A DNA stretch of 64,000 bases from Cucumis sativus (taxonomy: Eukaryota; Streptophyta; Magnoliopsida; Cucurbitales; Cucurbitaceae). The position numbers and the translations under genes were made by a program. The number at the start of each line of letters is the position of its first letter. Position 1 is the stretch's first letter. This document shows, piece after piece, positions 1-13,777 of the stretch. The notes below the pieces were generated by a model. That model made no database searches. It had not been told where the DNA came from and saw only the letters and a program-made list of their open reading frames with translations. The DNA is taken from assembly GCF_000004075.3 (NCBI RefSeq), contig NC_026660.2, forward strand, positions 5,394,001 through 5,458,000, read 5' to 3'.

Positions 1-3000
1 TGCATGGTGTTATTATCCAGCAATATCATATAGGAAGAAGCTTTACTACTCTTTCAGTTTTGTAATTTTTGTTGAATAGGAAATCTCATGAATAAGATGG
101 ACTTTTGCTGTCACAAACATGCATCTTTTTTCTTCTTTACATTCTATTATAGATAATCGTTCTCCATAAACCCACTAAGTTCAGAATTTTACCTCTTTGT
201 TTGCTTTCTCCATCAATTTCTTTGTTTTCTGAATCTTCTCTTAGACTTGTGAATACGACCGTGTTCAAATTTAGCAAAATAAAACAAAATATTTATAAAC
301 ATAATAAAATTATTTTAGATAAATTTTAAAATTCTACATAAACATTTTGTTATTTGAAATAATTTATGTCGGCCTATATTTTTTATAAGATTTTGATCAG
401 AGAAATTATGTTGTATAGTATAGCTGTATATGTTTTTTGCTATCACGATTTTAGATGAAGAGAGTGATTGCTTTTCTTTCCAATTATGCTAAATTTTGTT
501 TTAAATAAACTAAGTTTATTGTAATTAGTAAAACAATATAAATAACTAATTTATAATAATGGTGATGGTCACTATAATTATAAAAATTGGGTGTGTTTGA
601 AAAAAGTTTAGAAGTAGGGATTGAAAAGTAGTGATTTACGAACATTACTTTTTGTTTGGTTGAAGAAATTTGTGAATCTCACTACTAGAAGACGTTTTTA
701 TACCTTATCAACTTCTTTTCTTTCATTGTGAGTTTTAGAAGCTCACAACTCCCTAAACTTCATAACTTTTTACTTGAATTCTTTATCCAAACACTCTCTT
801 AATTTTATCTACCAATTTATATATATATAATATAGTCTTCCATAAATTTCTAAAAAATTAATTAAAAAGGAAAATTAGAGATAAAGCTTTGGAGGATATT
901 TGAAGCACTCAATTTAGACTTAATATACGTTGGAGAAAAAAAGATAAGGATAGAAAGACATCTTTTATAAATGTGGAAATTTGAAAAGTGAACAGTATTG
1001 AAGTCAATTATTTAACACCAACTTAGAAATTCAATAGACCAAATACTTTAAAATCTAGTTTTGATACACTTTTGCAAACTTGATCGTTTCTAGTTTAAGG
1101 TTTGGACTATGGAGTATTTTGGGAAAGACGAAGAAGGTAGGGAAGATGAAGAGATAATGGTATTGCATCTGAATTTTTTTCATTTTTTCTTTAAATTTCC
1201 AATTGAGGGTAAAGAAGGAGACAAGATAAAAAGGTTATTTGTTTTATATATTGTTGTTTGTTTAATGGATGTTTAATTATTAATTTTGTCATAGATTATA
1301 ATAAATTTATAGTAAGATCAGAGGATAAAGTACTAATTAATTTTTCACAAATCATATTAAATTCGTATTGAAATTATATTTTATTATTCTCATGTGAACA
1401 TATAGTTATATTATTAGAAACTTTATTAAAATAATGGGTCAATTAATTTTGTAATAAATTTACTAAACCTTTTTTTTTCTTTTTTAAATTCATGACTTAA
1501 GTTGTAAGATCTAAAATTTAAGAATATTATAGTGAAAAGAAGGTTAGGGTTAACTAGATTTAAAAATAGAACTTAATAATAAAATTATAGTTCAAATTGT
1601 CATAGGATGATAACAAATAAGTAAATATATAAATTGACAAAAAAAAAAAAAAGACTTGCAATTATATTTCAAAATTCATTCTAAAGACTGATTTTAGATT
1701 TTTTTAAAGAAATTTTGAGAAATAGCAAAGTTTCAGATTTTATCAATAATAAATATTGATATGTTTTATTAATTAACATTGATTGAGAGTGATATAAGTT
1801 TATCAATTTTTATGTTTGATAGAATTCAAAATTTGATTATAGCTTGTAAATATTTTTATTTATTTGCTATTTTTAAAAATGTTTTTTCTCTTTCTTTTTC
1901 TTTTAATTGTTTTGTTACGTTTGAGTAGTTGACACACGTAAGTGTAGATAGTAACTTTAAATTTTTTAATTTCTTAATATATCAAATAACGTGTTAGTAG
2001 TTGTATTTGGTTAGATGAGATCTTAAGGTAAACATATATGATCCTAATTCGATCTCTAGTAATTTATCTAAAAAATAGACAACTAACAAAAATGTTTTAA
2101 ATTTTTTCCAATAAACGGAAAAAGTTGGAAATAAAATTGAAAATTTTAAATGTCAACAAAAAAAAAAGAAACTAATTAACACCACCACATAAATTATTGA
2201 TAACAAATGTATATAACATATACCCAAAAGATATAATATATAGTTGAAGTGACAAATTATGTACCCTTTCTTCTGATCACTATTATCATTATTATTATTA
2301 TTTAAACTTAGTCAAAGAGAGAAGACGATCAAATAATAGAGAATTAAATAAATATAATCATAGTAACATAAGAAATTGACACCTTAGTTATAATATAATT
2401 TTGTTAAAAAGTTGTGACCTATAAACCCCAATTAGAATCTTTCATTCAAGATCTCACAAACATCATCAAAAGTAAATTAAAAAAAATATACATAAGTAAG
2501 AGTATCCAATAATTAACCCTATATATCTAATCTATATCCCTTCATTATATTAATTTGTCATTAAATTCATATCCCTTTCTTGTATTTATTTTTAAAACAA
2601 TATTTAATTTGATCAAAACCCTAGGATTGATCTCTCCCTATTTTATTTATAAACTCTCTCTTTGGTCCATTTGTTGTTTCCTCTTTACATACTTCAAGAG
2701 TTGGTGGCTTAATTATTGAATAACACCATACAAGTCACTCATTAGACAAAATAAATAGAACCCTAATTATCAAATTGAAACTTAAACCAACTCCCACCAA
2801 AGCTAAGAAGTCCAAAAGTTCTCCATCAACTATGTTGTTCTTTGTGTTTAAGAAACCCATAATATATATATATAGTTATCCATAACTATAATATTTTATC
2901 ATTCATCTTCGTATCGTTATATTAAAAAAGTTATAGTGTATTAGTAAGAAATAATAAAAGTATTCTCATATATATAGAAAGTTATTTCGTGTTGCATATG

Positions 3001-3990
3001 TTTTGACATAATGAAGATATATTAGTGAAATGGTTATGTCAATTGGTCAGATTTTTGATTTTGTCCCAGATCACCTTCGTGACATCACAATTTGATGAAT
3101 ATGTAATTGATGTCTTCTTAATGCTTTTTACAGAGGTAGTATCAATTTGGATTTAGGCAAAATTTGGTAGTCTTATTTGGAGCTTCTCAGCAGTATTGAT
3201 ACAGTTATGCAAGATTGTCTATAAGAAAAACTAACACTTCTTCGAAATTCCAGTTTTCCATAAATTTTTGAAGGTGTTTGGGATAATGTTGTTTTCATCT
3301 CTTTGGTCCATAAAGTGGATGGCTTTTTTTTATGGAAGCAATTGTGAATTGCTCATCATTATTCAGCTTCCATTTTGGCATGTCAGTACCTTGAGATAAA
3401 TTTAGAGAAGGAAGCAAGGTTTTCAAATCCGACCATTGTTGTATTTCAATGCTCCTTAGTGGTCTTCTAGGGAGTTTGACACGAGGTTTAGTATCAACAT
3501 ATTAGAACTCCAAATTTTTTATTACGTACCGATAATTAAAATAGTATTTAATATATAAGTAATCTACACTTTACTAAAATGAGTTTGAGAGGATAATATT
3601 GTCACGATCTTCATTTATGAAGGTTAAAAGTTCAATATGTCATCTCAAAATTATTATACTAAAAATGTTATCGTTATGGTTAGTCTACAATAATAACCCA
3701 TTCCCCCTTATAAAGCATAAACTTCTTTTTCCAAAATAGAAAAAATAAAAAAGAGCCAATGTATGTGTGTGTGTGAGAGAGAAAAAACATTTGCTAAGTG
3801 TTGTCCTATGGGTGTAATTATATATATTGAGATAAGCATTAAACTTTTATAATAATCCCACTTGTGACACATCAAACAATATTATAAAACTATATCACCA
3901 AAACCCACAATTAATAAAACTTTTAGTAATTTAGCTTACTTAAACTTTGTATTATAATAATATCATCACTTTTGTTTGTGCTTTCACCAA
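1..3990. other. Intergenic, gene-poor AT-rich DNA
   Basis: I see no supportable gene here. The stretch holds a MITE-like inverted-repeat element (589-799), a diverged dispersed repeat (about 1690-1880), and a less AT-rich block at about 2990-3490 that looks exon-like but is broken by stops on both strands. The last few hundred bases, with CT-rich runs, are probably promoter and leader of the AHL gene that follows. The first 200 bases could be the 3' untranslated end of a gene lying to the left, but nothing proves it. Confidence 0.5.
589..799. mobile_element. MITE-like element with imperfect terminal inverted repeats
   Basis: The left end reads gggtgtgtttgaa and the reverse complement of the right end reads agagagtgtttggat, so the termini are imperfect inverted repeats. 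The inner arms also pair loosely (agtttagaagtaggg against agttatgaagtttaggg). A non-coding element of about 210 bp with near-palindromic arms fits a decayed MITE. I could not fix the target-site duplication, so the superfamily (hAT or PIF type) is open. Confidence 0.35.
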
Positions 3991-3999
3991 ACTACCCTT

Positions 4000-4031
4000 C
4001 TCTCCCTCTCCCTCTCCCTCTCCCTCTCCCC
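4000..4031 (+). repeat. (TCTCCC)n hexamer microsatellite upstream of the AHL gene
   Basis: About five copies of a CT-rich hexamer lie some 260 bp before the AHL start codon, followed by more CT-rich sequence. CT-rich tracts like this are common in plant core promoters and leaders. Confidence 0.8.
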
Positions 4032-4112
4032 CTCTCTCTTTCCTTTTTCTATTTGTTTTAGGGTTTCAACATGGGACTCATCTCCTCCTCTCTGTTCTCT
4101 CACACACATCCA

Positions 4113-4119
4113 TATAAAT
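4113..4119 (+). promoter_or_regulatory. Possible TATA box of the AHL gene
   Basis: A tataaat motif follows a CT-rich run about 170 bp before the start codon at 4291. The position fits a leader of about 140 nt. It is a motif match only, in AT-rich DNA where chance matches are common. Confidence 0.3.
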
Positions 4120-4290
4120 TTTTATAATAATTCATTCCTTTCAAAAATTCAAAATTTTAATTAAAAAAACTTTTATTAAAAAAAAAAAAATATTTCTGTA
4201 CCTTTTATTATTTTACATTATTTTTTCACCTCCCTGGTTTTTTCCTGTTCATCTTTGAAGTGTTTAAGTTTCTCTCACTTTCTTCTGTTT

Positions 4291-5386
4291 ATGGCTACTT
4301 TAAACTTAGGTTCTGCTTCTCACTTTGTTGACCAACTTCAGCAGCAACGCCCTGATCTCCATCTAGATTCCCCTCCAAGTTCTGACCATGTCAACCATTT
4401 CAACGGTAGCGGTGGCTCTGGCGGTAGCGGCGATGTCATGGTCCGTCGCCCTAGGGGCCGCCCGGCCGGCTCCAAGAACAAGCCAAAGCCCCCCGTAATC
4501 ATCACGCGCGAGAGCGCCAACACGCTCCGAGCTCATATCTTGGAAGTTGGTGGTGGATGTGACGTCTTCGAAGCTGTAGCCGGCTACGCTCGGCGACGAC
4601 AACGTGGGATCTGTGTGTTGAGTGGAAGTGGGATTGTTAATAATGTTAGCTTACGGCAACCCGCAGCTGCTGGATCGGTGTTGACGTTGCAAGGGAGGTT
4701 CGAGATTTTGTCGTTGTCGGGATCGTTCTTGCCCCCACCTGCTCCGCCCGGTGCTACTAGTCTTACGATTTTCTTGGCCGGAGGACAAGGGCAAGTAAGT
4801 TAAATTACCACTCAACTCAAAAGTTTAACCTAATTTTTTTGGTTGTCTTAGAGTATAAGATTATAGTTGTGAGAGGGTGGGTGAGATTTAAAATTCTAAT
4901 CACAATTTAAAATCAATTTTTTACGTTTGATTTTTGTTATCACTTTCTACTAAAACTTTTCAAAACTAAATTGAAAACAAGTAATTTTCAGAATTTGTAA
5001 TATAAGAATTCAATTGTTTCTTAATTATTGAATGAACAAAAGTTTAAAAACAGAAAACGAAATCGATATGGCTGAGCTTTAGATTAGGGTAAATCTAATA
5101 ATCTTTCATACGTAATTCTTAACACAAGGTGGTAGGAGGGAATGTGGTGGGAGCTTTGATCGCGTCAGGGCCAGTAATCGTCATAGCATCGTCGTTTAGC
5201 AACGTTGCATACGAGAGGTTGCCATTGGATGAAGAAGAAATGCCGATGCAGGCTGGTGGCGGTGACGGTGACGGAGGCGAGGGTGGTGGCGAAGGTCACA
5301 ATAACCCTTTTCCTGATGCATCTTCGGGTTTGCCATTTCTAAATCTGCCTATGAACATGCCCAATCAGAATCAATTTTTTGGTTGA
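4291..5386 (+). CDS. AT-hook motif nuclear-localized (AHL) protein, clade-A type, with one intron
   Basis: DNA-binding nuclear protein of the AHL family, whose members bind AT-rich DNA in the minor groove and act in complexes that repress growth and floral or hypocotyl genes. Exons are 4291-4794 and 5129-5386, giving 253 aa. The start is the first in-frame ATG. The intron (4795-5128, gtaagt...acaag, phase 0) is needed because exon 1 otherwise stops two codons later. A Gly/Ser linker precedes a type I AT-hook ([14 protein letters not shown], residues 55-68). The PPC/DUF296 domain spans about 80-205 and has the GRFEIL core at 135-140. The C-terminus is Gly-rich and ends with an [12 protein letters not shown]-like tail. 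AT-hook and PPC types point to clade A, which as far as I recall is mostly intronless, so the intron is unusual. Exon 1 is clearly richer in GC than its surroundings. Confidence 0.9.
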
Positions 5387-8300
5387 AGGATGAAAACTAC
5401 AAATTCATCAAATTCCACTCTCTGTCTTATTCACTATCAAAAAGGGTTCAATCTTAATAATTTTCAGTCATAAATCTCTTTCTTTCTTCTTCTTCTTCTT
5501 CTTCTTTTTCTTTAGTTCTTCATCCTTTGATTGTTCATCTTTTGCTGTAAACTTTGTTAAATTATCTGATTTAATGTTCTATTAGTCTTGATTATCAAAT
5601 GTTTTTTTTAATAATTAAATCTCACCATATATTTTAAGATTGCTTCACATTTATACAAGAGAACCATTTGATTATCAACTTGTTCTATTATGTTTTTTGT
5701 TTTAACATGTATATTGATTAAACTCCAGAAAATTAGAGAACTTTATAATAAAAAAAGAAAGGAGAAAGTATGAATAGAATTGGGATTGGGTTAATTACAC
5801 CCTTTCACTAAGTTCAAGAGGGAACAATGAATCAAAAAAGAGAAGGATATATTTGTTTATATGCAAATTTTGTGGAAATTGAAATATTATTTCTATTTGC
5901 ACTAAATAATTTTATTGTTTATCTTCGTTACGGTCGTGTTTAGCATGAATTTATGGATATATATACTCTGTTTAACTTAAGCTTATAAGTCTAGTTGTAA
6001 TTTAACAGATTTATGATCCGATTCAGAGAATATATATACTCTGTTTAACTTAAGCTTACGAGTTTAGTGATAATTTAACCGTTTTTTTTTCTTATCATGT
6101 TGATATTTTCAAAAGTTGTAAGATAGATATACCAACTATTTTGTTATTGCTATACTATCTCTAGCTAAGGTGATTAATTAAACATTTTATGCCTTGGTTT
6201 GATGTGTGTGAATAGTGAACATTATGAATTGAGTTTCCAAAATGAAATAATAAAGAGGGGTTCATTTTATTAAGAGAAATTGTCAAAAAAAAAAGAAAAA
6301 GACAAAACATTTATCTTCGAATTTTATTATTTATTTATTTTTGTATGAAGTGTAATAGTTTTATTTTTTTTCTTTCTATTTTTGAAAAATACCCTCTTAT
6401 GAAGTGGGGTTTATTATTATTTTTTTCTATAAAAAACCCTTTTATGAAGTGGGGTTTTCTTTTTTCTTTTTTTCTTGTTGCATTTTTTTCTTGAATTTTT
6501 TGGAATTTAATCATGTAGTGCTTTTACAAAAGGTTTTTTTTTTTTTTTTTGCCTAGTTTTCTATACTAATCATATAATACAAAAGAATTAAGTATTGGTT
6601 TTTAAAGGTTTGCTAGAATTTCAGACCCCCTAAAGTAGTTTGTAAGTAAAAAAAATATTGTCATATAAACCAAAACAACTGTTAGAAGCAAAATATAAAC
6701 ACAAAATTATTATCAAACTTTTAACTCAAAATAACTCATTAGGTTTGCCAATAAAAATATCGTTCCAAGGCAAAAAAAAAAGTTTAATATTTTGGCGAGG
6801 TGAAAGAACCTAATATATTGAGTTAATCTAGAGGAGAGAACTCAAACTTTTGATATTAAAAAAAGATTGATAATGTTTTATGCTAATTAAGCTATAGACG
6901 CGTATTAACAATAATCTTGATGTTATATTATACTCTAAATGTTCAAGTGGGGTGTGTGCATTGTTTCTTATGATTAAAGAAAAAAATATATGTCAATTAC
7001 CGTCGAATTTTTACTCATTTCATACATAATAATATATCTATATTTTTATTATTTTTTTTACAGGGAAGTATGTAATTTCTACCTTAGTCTCACCAATTAT
7101 ATATATATATTGGCACAACAACCCCAACAACACCTCATCCTTTACCCCAAAATCTCAAAATGTATATAATAAAAAAGTACTTATATATACAAAATTCTTC
7201 ATTATATAAGACAATATATAAAACTTTCATTACCAATTTTGTACATCCATCCCACGTCTATTGCATCACCCAATAAACTCTCTACAACTATGTTTGCATA
7301 GTGACTATGACATTTGGACCATTGTTAAACACCGAACACCAAAGTTTATTTTGGAATTGTAATTTGAAATAGAGGTCACATTCCATTTGACTTTAGAATA
7401 TCATTTTATAGGAGAGCAAAATCCTCTAATTTAACAAATTTAATGAATCTAATGAACTTTAGAACTTTTCACACTGAATCCATAATTTCATCCATAAAAT
7501 TACAAACAATGGCTTAAAAACCAACCATATTCTCGTGGCAAGAGAAGCATCTGTATCGAAACTATATGAATTACTTTCTAGGGGCTTTTCAACAGTCGTT
7601 AAGTGCTTCCATCAACAAGTAACTAGGAACAAGTGCTTCCATGAACAAGTAACTAGGAACAAGGGATCTCCAACCCCAATTTAATTTCAATCACATTACA
7701 CATTTTTAACAAATATATAAAAGAAGATATATCTCAACTATTACATTGTTAAACTAAAAAGAAAGTTTAAATTAACTCAGTACTTTAATTTGGTTGACAC
7801 ATTATTAAAATAACTCCAATTGTTTGATTAAGTTATAAACCCAAACCTCACTCTTATATATATTAAAAAGAAATCCAAATCCAACCGTTGGAAGAATCTT
7901 TATTTTCACATTATTGAGGGAATTAATTAAATAAAAAAGGGACGTTCATATTTGTGAATCTGTGATGTAATAAATTAAAAATAGATTTAAATGTATAAGA
8001 ATTAATTAAGAAAGAAAAGGAAGAGATTAGAGTTAAATGTAATGATAATTAATTAGTATGGTTAGCACGTGATTACCATAATTATCGGACTTCTACTGGG
8101 AGGGACGGCGGCTTTCGGCTTTAGCTGCTTTCAATGCTATCATACACTTTCTCTTTTCTTTTCTTTTCTCTCCTTTTCTGGGATTTTATGATTCCTTCTT
8201 CTTATTTATCAAATATTATAATACATATATATATCAAATAAAAAATAGTTACTCACCTTATCATAACTTTTTTATTGATCATATATGTTTCTATACTATA

Positions 8301-11300
8301 GATCCATCGAAACAATGACAATTGATGTTACGTTACTTAATAAAAAACACGAAAAATATTGTTTTGATATAACTTGAAATAAAAACGACTGCTTCTTGAA
8401 AAGAACAATAATATTGATGTGTCAACCTATATCATAACGAAAATTATTATAATCTTATTGAACTTTACTTAAGTTTTTATTTTTGGGGATTAAAATGAAT
8501 ATTTTGAATATAATTAAAATGAATATAGTGAAAGAAAATTTAAAATTCCAAAGATTAGGGACGTATCAAATTCCTCAAAATTAGATTAAATTTATTGTGC
8601 TAATTTATAATTTTAGACACAAAGTTAAATTAGTTTGTAAACATATTGAAAAGGCATATTGTTAAAAAGTACAAATTAATAAAATAAAATGATCTTTATT
8701 TTGAATTATTCTTGAAGTGGAAGTGTGTGAGAAGAATAAGAATAATATATAAACATTACTTTAGAAGAGTTCATCTTTATACTCTCTATATATTCATATT
8801 TGACTCAACAATACCATCTCTTTAGTATATTAATTAAAGAAAATGGTAAAGAAAAGCATTATGAAATATAAGATTAATTACCACCATTTTCATGTATTAT
8901 TTAAATATTTACTACTTTTAAATTCTTTATTAACAATCCATGCATTCTGATTTTTTTTTGTCTACCATCAAAATTCATTTTAATAAAGAAATATATAATT
9001 TATAAATATTAAAGAGTAAGGAAATCACTATTTTCCCTTTCCTTTTCTACTATTATTCATGGTTACATCTTTATTAATCTTTTATTGTTCTTTTCTTAGT
9101 GACAAAGCAAACCATAGAGTAAATCAATCACATTTAGATTCCTCGTTAACGAAAGGTTGAAAGATTTGAGGATTCGAAAAGATAGTACATGTCACTTTGG
9201 TAACCATAAAATCATCGATGTTAAAATTTGGATAAGGAAAATTTTACACGACGACTTTCAAATAACAACGGAAAATTTGTAACTCACAATATTTTTTATA
9301 AATGATACATCTTAATCCTCTTAATTTATCAATAGCAAAATGGATAACACGTATCATTAAAAGAGTTGATATTACTTTATATTAACCAAATAAATGAAAT
9401 TATAGGGAGATTTTTTTTTTTTGAAAAAAAAGCTAAGGGTAAGAATTTTTTTTGTTGAAATTAGTTTCTACACTTATAAATTTTCTCATAATCATTACAT
9501 TTAGTTTATGGTTAGTTTAAGAATGATTTTCTTTGAGCTACTAATTTTTTTTTAAAAAAAATTGATTTTGTTGGTTAATTATTGAAGTAATTTTGGGAGT
9601 GGGTAATTTTGACCACTTTTCTTATGACTTTTCAAGAAACAACCTTCCAATTATTAGATTTAATTTTCTATCTATCTTTTTAAAATCTAAATTCCAATTA
9701 GATTCAGTATAGTCTTTTGATTATTGTATTTTGCTAGAGTGAACAAATTAACACATCTATTTAAAATACAAAGATCAAAGTTCTAGAAATTGAACAAATA
9801 TGAAAGAATCGGTATTCAATATTGTTTTAATTTTAAAAAAAGCTATAATTGATGCTTCAATTCTATGCATGATATCATTCGATGTAATTGCTTTTTTTTT
9901 TCTTTTTTGTTTGACCTATATTTTGTGCCTTTTACATTGGATTGGAGTGATATATATATATATCATACGTGAACTATTTATAAATTTATAATTCACCCAT
10001 CAAACACTAATAAATTATAATTTAAGTGCACTCACTCAATCCAATTTTCACTCCACTACTAAAAATATTTAAAACAATTGATGAAGGTGTGATTATTGCT
10101 TATTTATTATTTATTGTATGTTTTCTTTTCAAGGGATGTATATATCTAAATTATATACTACAACGTAACAATCTATGTCAAAACACTTTCTTTTTTAAAA
10201 TCAACGAAGAAATCCGTCACCACCCGATTAAGTGAAAAACAATCACAATCTAACTAGGTGAAAAACAAAGAGATATAATGCTTACAACAATTCAGTAATC
10301 AATCAGAAAAAGACGTCTTACTAGTATTACTGCTAAATACTCTGATATAGAAGGGTCACATGAAGAAGTACAATTTCTCTTCCTTTTGACTATGCTTTGA
10401 GACAATTAAGTAACCAATCACCAATCCAACTTCCCACCTGCCTTCTTTTACCATATACTTTTTTAATTAAATAAAACATTATTGCCTTATTATTATTATT
10501 TATTTTTGTCACTAATACTATTTGAACATTAATGGTCATTTGTTAATCTCTACTATAAACTTAGGATAATCCATAAGCATTCTTTTGTTTGGTAGACACA
10601 TCTTGAAATTAATCAAAAGATATATATTTGATCTCTGCTTTTAAGAAAGATTTTAGTTGGTGGATTTAATGCAATATTGCTAAGTTCATGTCAATCAATT
10701 TTGCGAAAATCGTTGACATAATTATTAATATTCTTACTTTTAATGGAAGACATAGTTTTGGCCAACCTAATTAATATATTATTATGAGTGGAATTATCTT
10801 TTTTAATGGAAGAAGACATAACTTCTGCCAACTAATACTACCAGTGAAATTGTCACTTTCGACGGAAGAGATCTAAAGAACCATTTTGAAAACGTTAAAA
10901 CAAATTAATTATTCCCTTTATGTTCGCATCAATGCGTCACTTTAAATATGTGTGTCTTGTTTCTTTCTTGTAACAAAAGATTTAGATAAAATGGAATATA
11001 ATCGTTCCATTTAACATATATCTCAATAACTAGCTTAGCTTGATGCCATCAATACTTAGATATATAGAGAAACGGCGATAAAAATGGGAAAGTGAGCTAA
11101 TAGAAAAAGAGGTAGGAGAAGAAAGAACATCAAGATGAATCAAAACATATTAGTTATACTTATAGGCATGGAAATAGGATTTTGAGAAGAACAATAAAAG
11201 CACTTTAGGGACAAGGTAAAGTAATTAATATATATAGAGTATATGGTGTGTTTGTATTAGAAGGGAAGAGGGAGTCAAGTAGCCATGAGGTATGTGGATT

Positions 11301-12016
11301 CCCATGTGAATTAATAAGGTGTGTTGGGGATTGTAAAGCTAAATGGTTCCCAAGTATCCAAACAATAAAGTTAGGGTTGCAAAGAGAGAGAGAGAAAAGG
11401 GAAAGTGAAAAGCCTTCCATGTGGGAGGAGACAGTGAACTCAAACTGTGTGCCCAATGAAGAAGATCTCAAGAAGAATGAATAATAAATCTTTTGTCGTG
11501 AATTTATATATTTCTAATTAGTTTATATTCTACAAAAGCCATTTTTCTTAGAAAAAATACCAATAATTTAATTTATCTATATTTATTTTTCCTATAGCAT
11601 TAAAAAAAAAAAGGTTAAATTAGAAATCACAAGTTTAATCTTAAATTTGTAAGTTTGTGTTTGTATTTGGTCTCCCAATTTCTAAAAATGTTTATTAATC
11701 TTTTGAATTTTAAAAATTATTTGATAAATTCTAAAAAAAATTCAATTAGATCGTTCTATATTTACACTTTTTTTCACTAATTTTTGTAATGCAACTATTA
11801 ACTTTTCTAATATGACAAAGAATTATTAGCACGAAATTATAACACATCTAATGAGCTTACTAATAGATATGTCATACACAAGTTCTTTTAAGTTTTAATT
11901 AGACATTTTTGAAAATCCATTAATTTAGTAGACATTGGAAAAAATTTTCCAAAACTAAATTTGTATTCTAATATATATTCTCCAAATTCCAATTGTCATT
12001 CATTTCAATGTATATT
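5387..12016. other. Long intergenic stretch without a recognisable gene
   Basis: This 6.6-kb AT-rich block has no open frame that resembles a protein. It contains imperfect direct repeats at 5957-6080, a 30-bp tandem duplication (7601-7660), a short GC-richer patch with a CACGTG G-box at about 8065-8130, and a degenerate repeat at about 10740-10870 with a unit near 60 bp. Overlapping opposite-strand frames at 11205-11484 lie in a less AT-rich block. That block looks more like promoter or non-coding RNA sequence than a gene. Confidence 0.45.
7601..7660. repeat. 30-bp tandem duplication
   Basis: Two adjacent copies (7601-7630 and 7631-7660) beginning aagtgcttccat differ at one base. This looks like a recent local duplication in non-coding DNA. 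Confidence 0.9.
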
Positions 12017-13777
12017 CTATTGATTTATCAACTTCAAATAATCCCTATACTCATAAGGAAAACAAGGAAATCTCCTCCAAAAACTCCCATGAAGCTTCAT
12101 AACCTTCTTGGCCTTCTCCTTAGTTGAAGATCTTCCATCACCATTATTCAAGATCCCTAAAAGCTTCTTCACTGTCCCACACCCCATCATTTCTTCTAAA
12201 ACCCTCTCACTTGGATGATAATTACAGATCAACCACAAGATTTTCATCCCAATTTTTGTAGCTGTGTTTGATATACTCATTTTCTTTGTCACTGTTGCTA
12301 TTCCCATAATATGTTCTCCCATGGCTGACCTTCCCTCGGCACACTCACTTAGAAGTTTGAGTATGTGTAGTATTTTCTCGCACTTCGATCGGTTTGAGTC
12401 CGGAAGAAGATCAATCATGACGCAAACAGCGCCAGCCTCAATCGATAAAAGACGACTTTTTTTCGACGATTCCATGATTTCTATCAAAAGCTCTAGGGCG
12501 GACGAGAACAATGTCCCATATCGACTAAGAAAAGAAACGGTTAATTAGCAACTAAAAGTGATGCTGTATATAAAATGAAAATATGCATGTGGACGATGAT
12601 ACTGTACCAGTGTGTAACTATCGAGGAATCCGTTGTCTTGATTGCACTTGCTTTCTTGATTATCTCATCTGATGCAAGCTCCAATATTGATTTGAATAAA
12701 TCAATGATTTGATGCTTCGTCAAAGAGTTCCAATCGTAGCCCTTTTTGGATATTTGCTGGAGCATTTCCATGGCATAAAATCTTCCTTCTATGCTTCCTC
12801 TTTGTAAGACAATCGCCATTGATTTGATGGCTTCTGGTTCTGATAGCAACTCGAATGGCTTCTCGGTTTTGGAAAATGGGAATTGAGATAATACCTGTGT
12901 TAAGAATATGAATAAAAGATTGAATATATCACTATCTATCCCTTCAAATATTTAAGCTTTTGAAGAGCTAGTCTCATCTCTTCAGTGATATTCCTCATTT
13001 CTAATTATTAATATCGGTATCTATAAACGTAAATCTTCTGTTAATAAATATAAATAAAGTGTAAATGTTTGACCAAATAAATTTATAGGTTCAATTAGTT
13101 AAAACATGTATTTTAAATCGAATAGATTATAGTCTGTATTTCAACGATCACTTAAATGTTAACTAAAGAAAAAAAAAAAGTTAAACTTTAGAGGTGACCA
13201 GTTTTTGAAACAATACCCCTAAAGCCTCCTCGCAAGCTTCAAAGTTAGCAAAATCGGAGCTCTCACAAATGGCGACTTGCGTCACTATTCCGATAAGAAC
13301 TTCAAACCCATTTACTCGAACAAAGACGGGTTTCGCTCCAACAGCAGCAACATCATCCACCGCCATGAGCAATCGCAGTTTCTTCAAAGAACTCGCCTTG
13401 AACGGCGACGACTCGATGTTCTTCAAGAGATCAGCCACAACATCATGATACTCCATCGAGGACGATGGCAACAACGACGACGTGGAGGAGCAAGACTGAT
13501 CTTTCATTTTCCAAGAAAGTATGAGCCTTTTGAGCGTATAATTTGGTGTGATATCAAAGTTGACAATGGTTTGCATGGTTGCAGGGCAAGTTTTCTTATT
13601 GTAAGTGAAGAACCACTTCTCAATATTGGCTCTTTCAAAGGAAACTCCGGTGGAAATCGTGACAGGATCTTGCATGAGCTCCATGGAAATCGGGCATCGG
13701 AAGTGTGGCGGAAAGTCCACAGTGGTGGGGGTCGGTGCGTGCGGTGGAGGAAAAGGATTTTGGTGAATATCCTCCAT
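12017..13777 (-). CDS. U-box E3 ubiquitin ligase with ARM-like C-terminus (PUB20/21-like)
   Basis: Plant U-box (PUB) protein. The U-box recruits an E2 enzyme and the C-terminal armadillo-like helices bind the target for ubiquitination. Exons on the minus strand are 13777-13187, 12894-12608 and 12524-12017, giving 461 aa with matching phases. The U-box covers about residues 23-92 (FRCPISMELMQDPVT, then STGVSFERANIEKWF and CPAT). The remainder is Leu-rich helical repeat, including AGAVCVMIDLLPDSN and a Lys-rich end. The first intron's donor is weak: AAA|GTTTAA at 13186 or CTG|GTCACC at 13198 both keep frame, changing the protein by four residues. The last two junctions are clear. The layout matches the PUB20-24 group, many of which respond to stress or elicitors. 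Assignment to a single member is not possible from this sequence alone. Confidence 0.9.

Noticed and set aside
11205-11484. Overlapping open frames on both strands (78 and 88 codons)
   Set aside because: Neither frame resembles a known family and neither starts with a well-placed ATG. The GA/CT-rich content and a TATA-like ctctatatatatt on the minus strand suggest promoter or non-coding RNA. I could not fold a convincing miRNA hairpin by eye.
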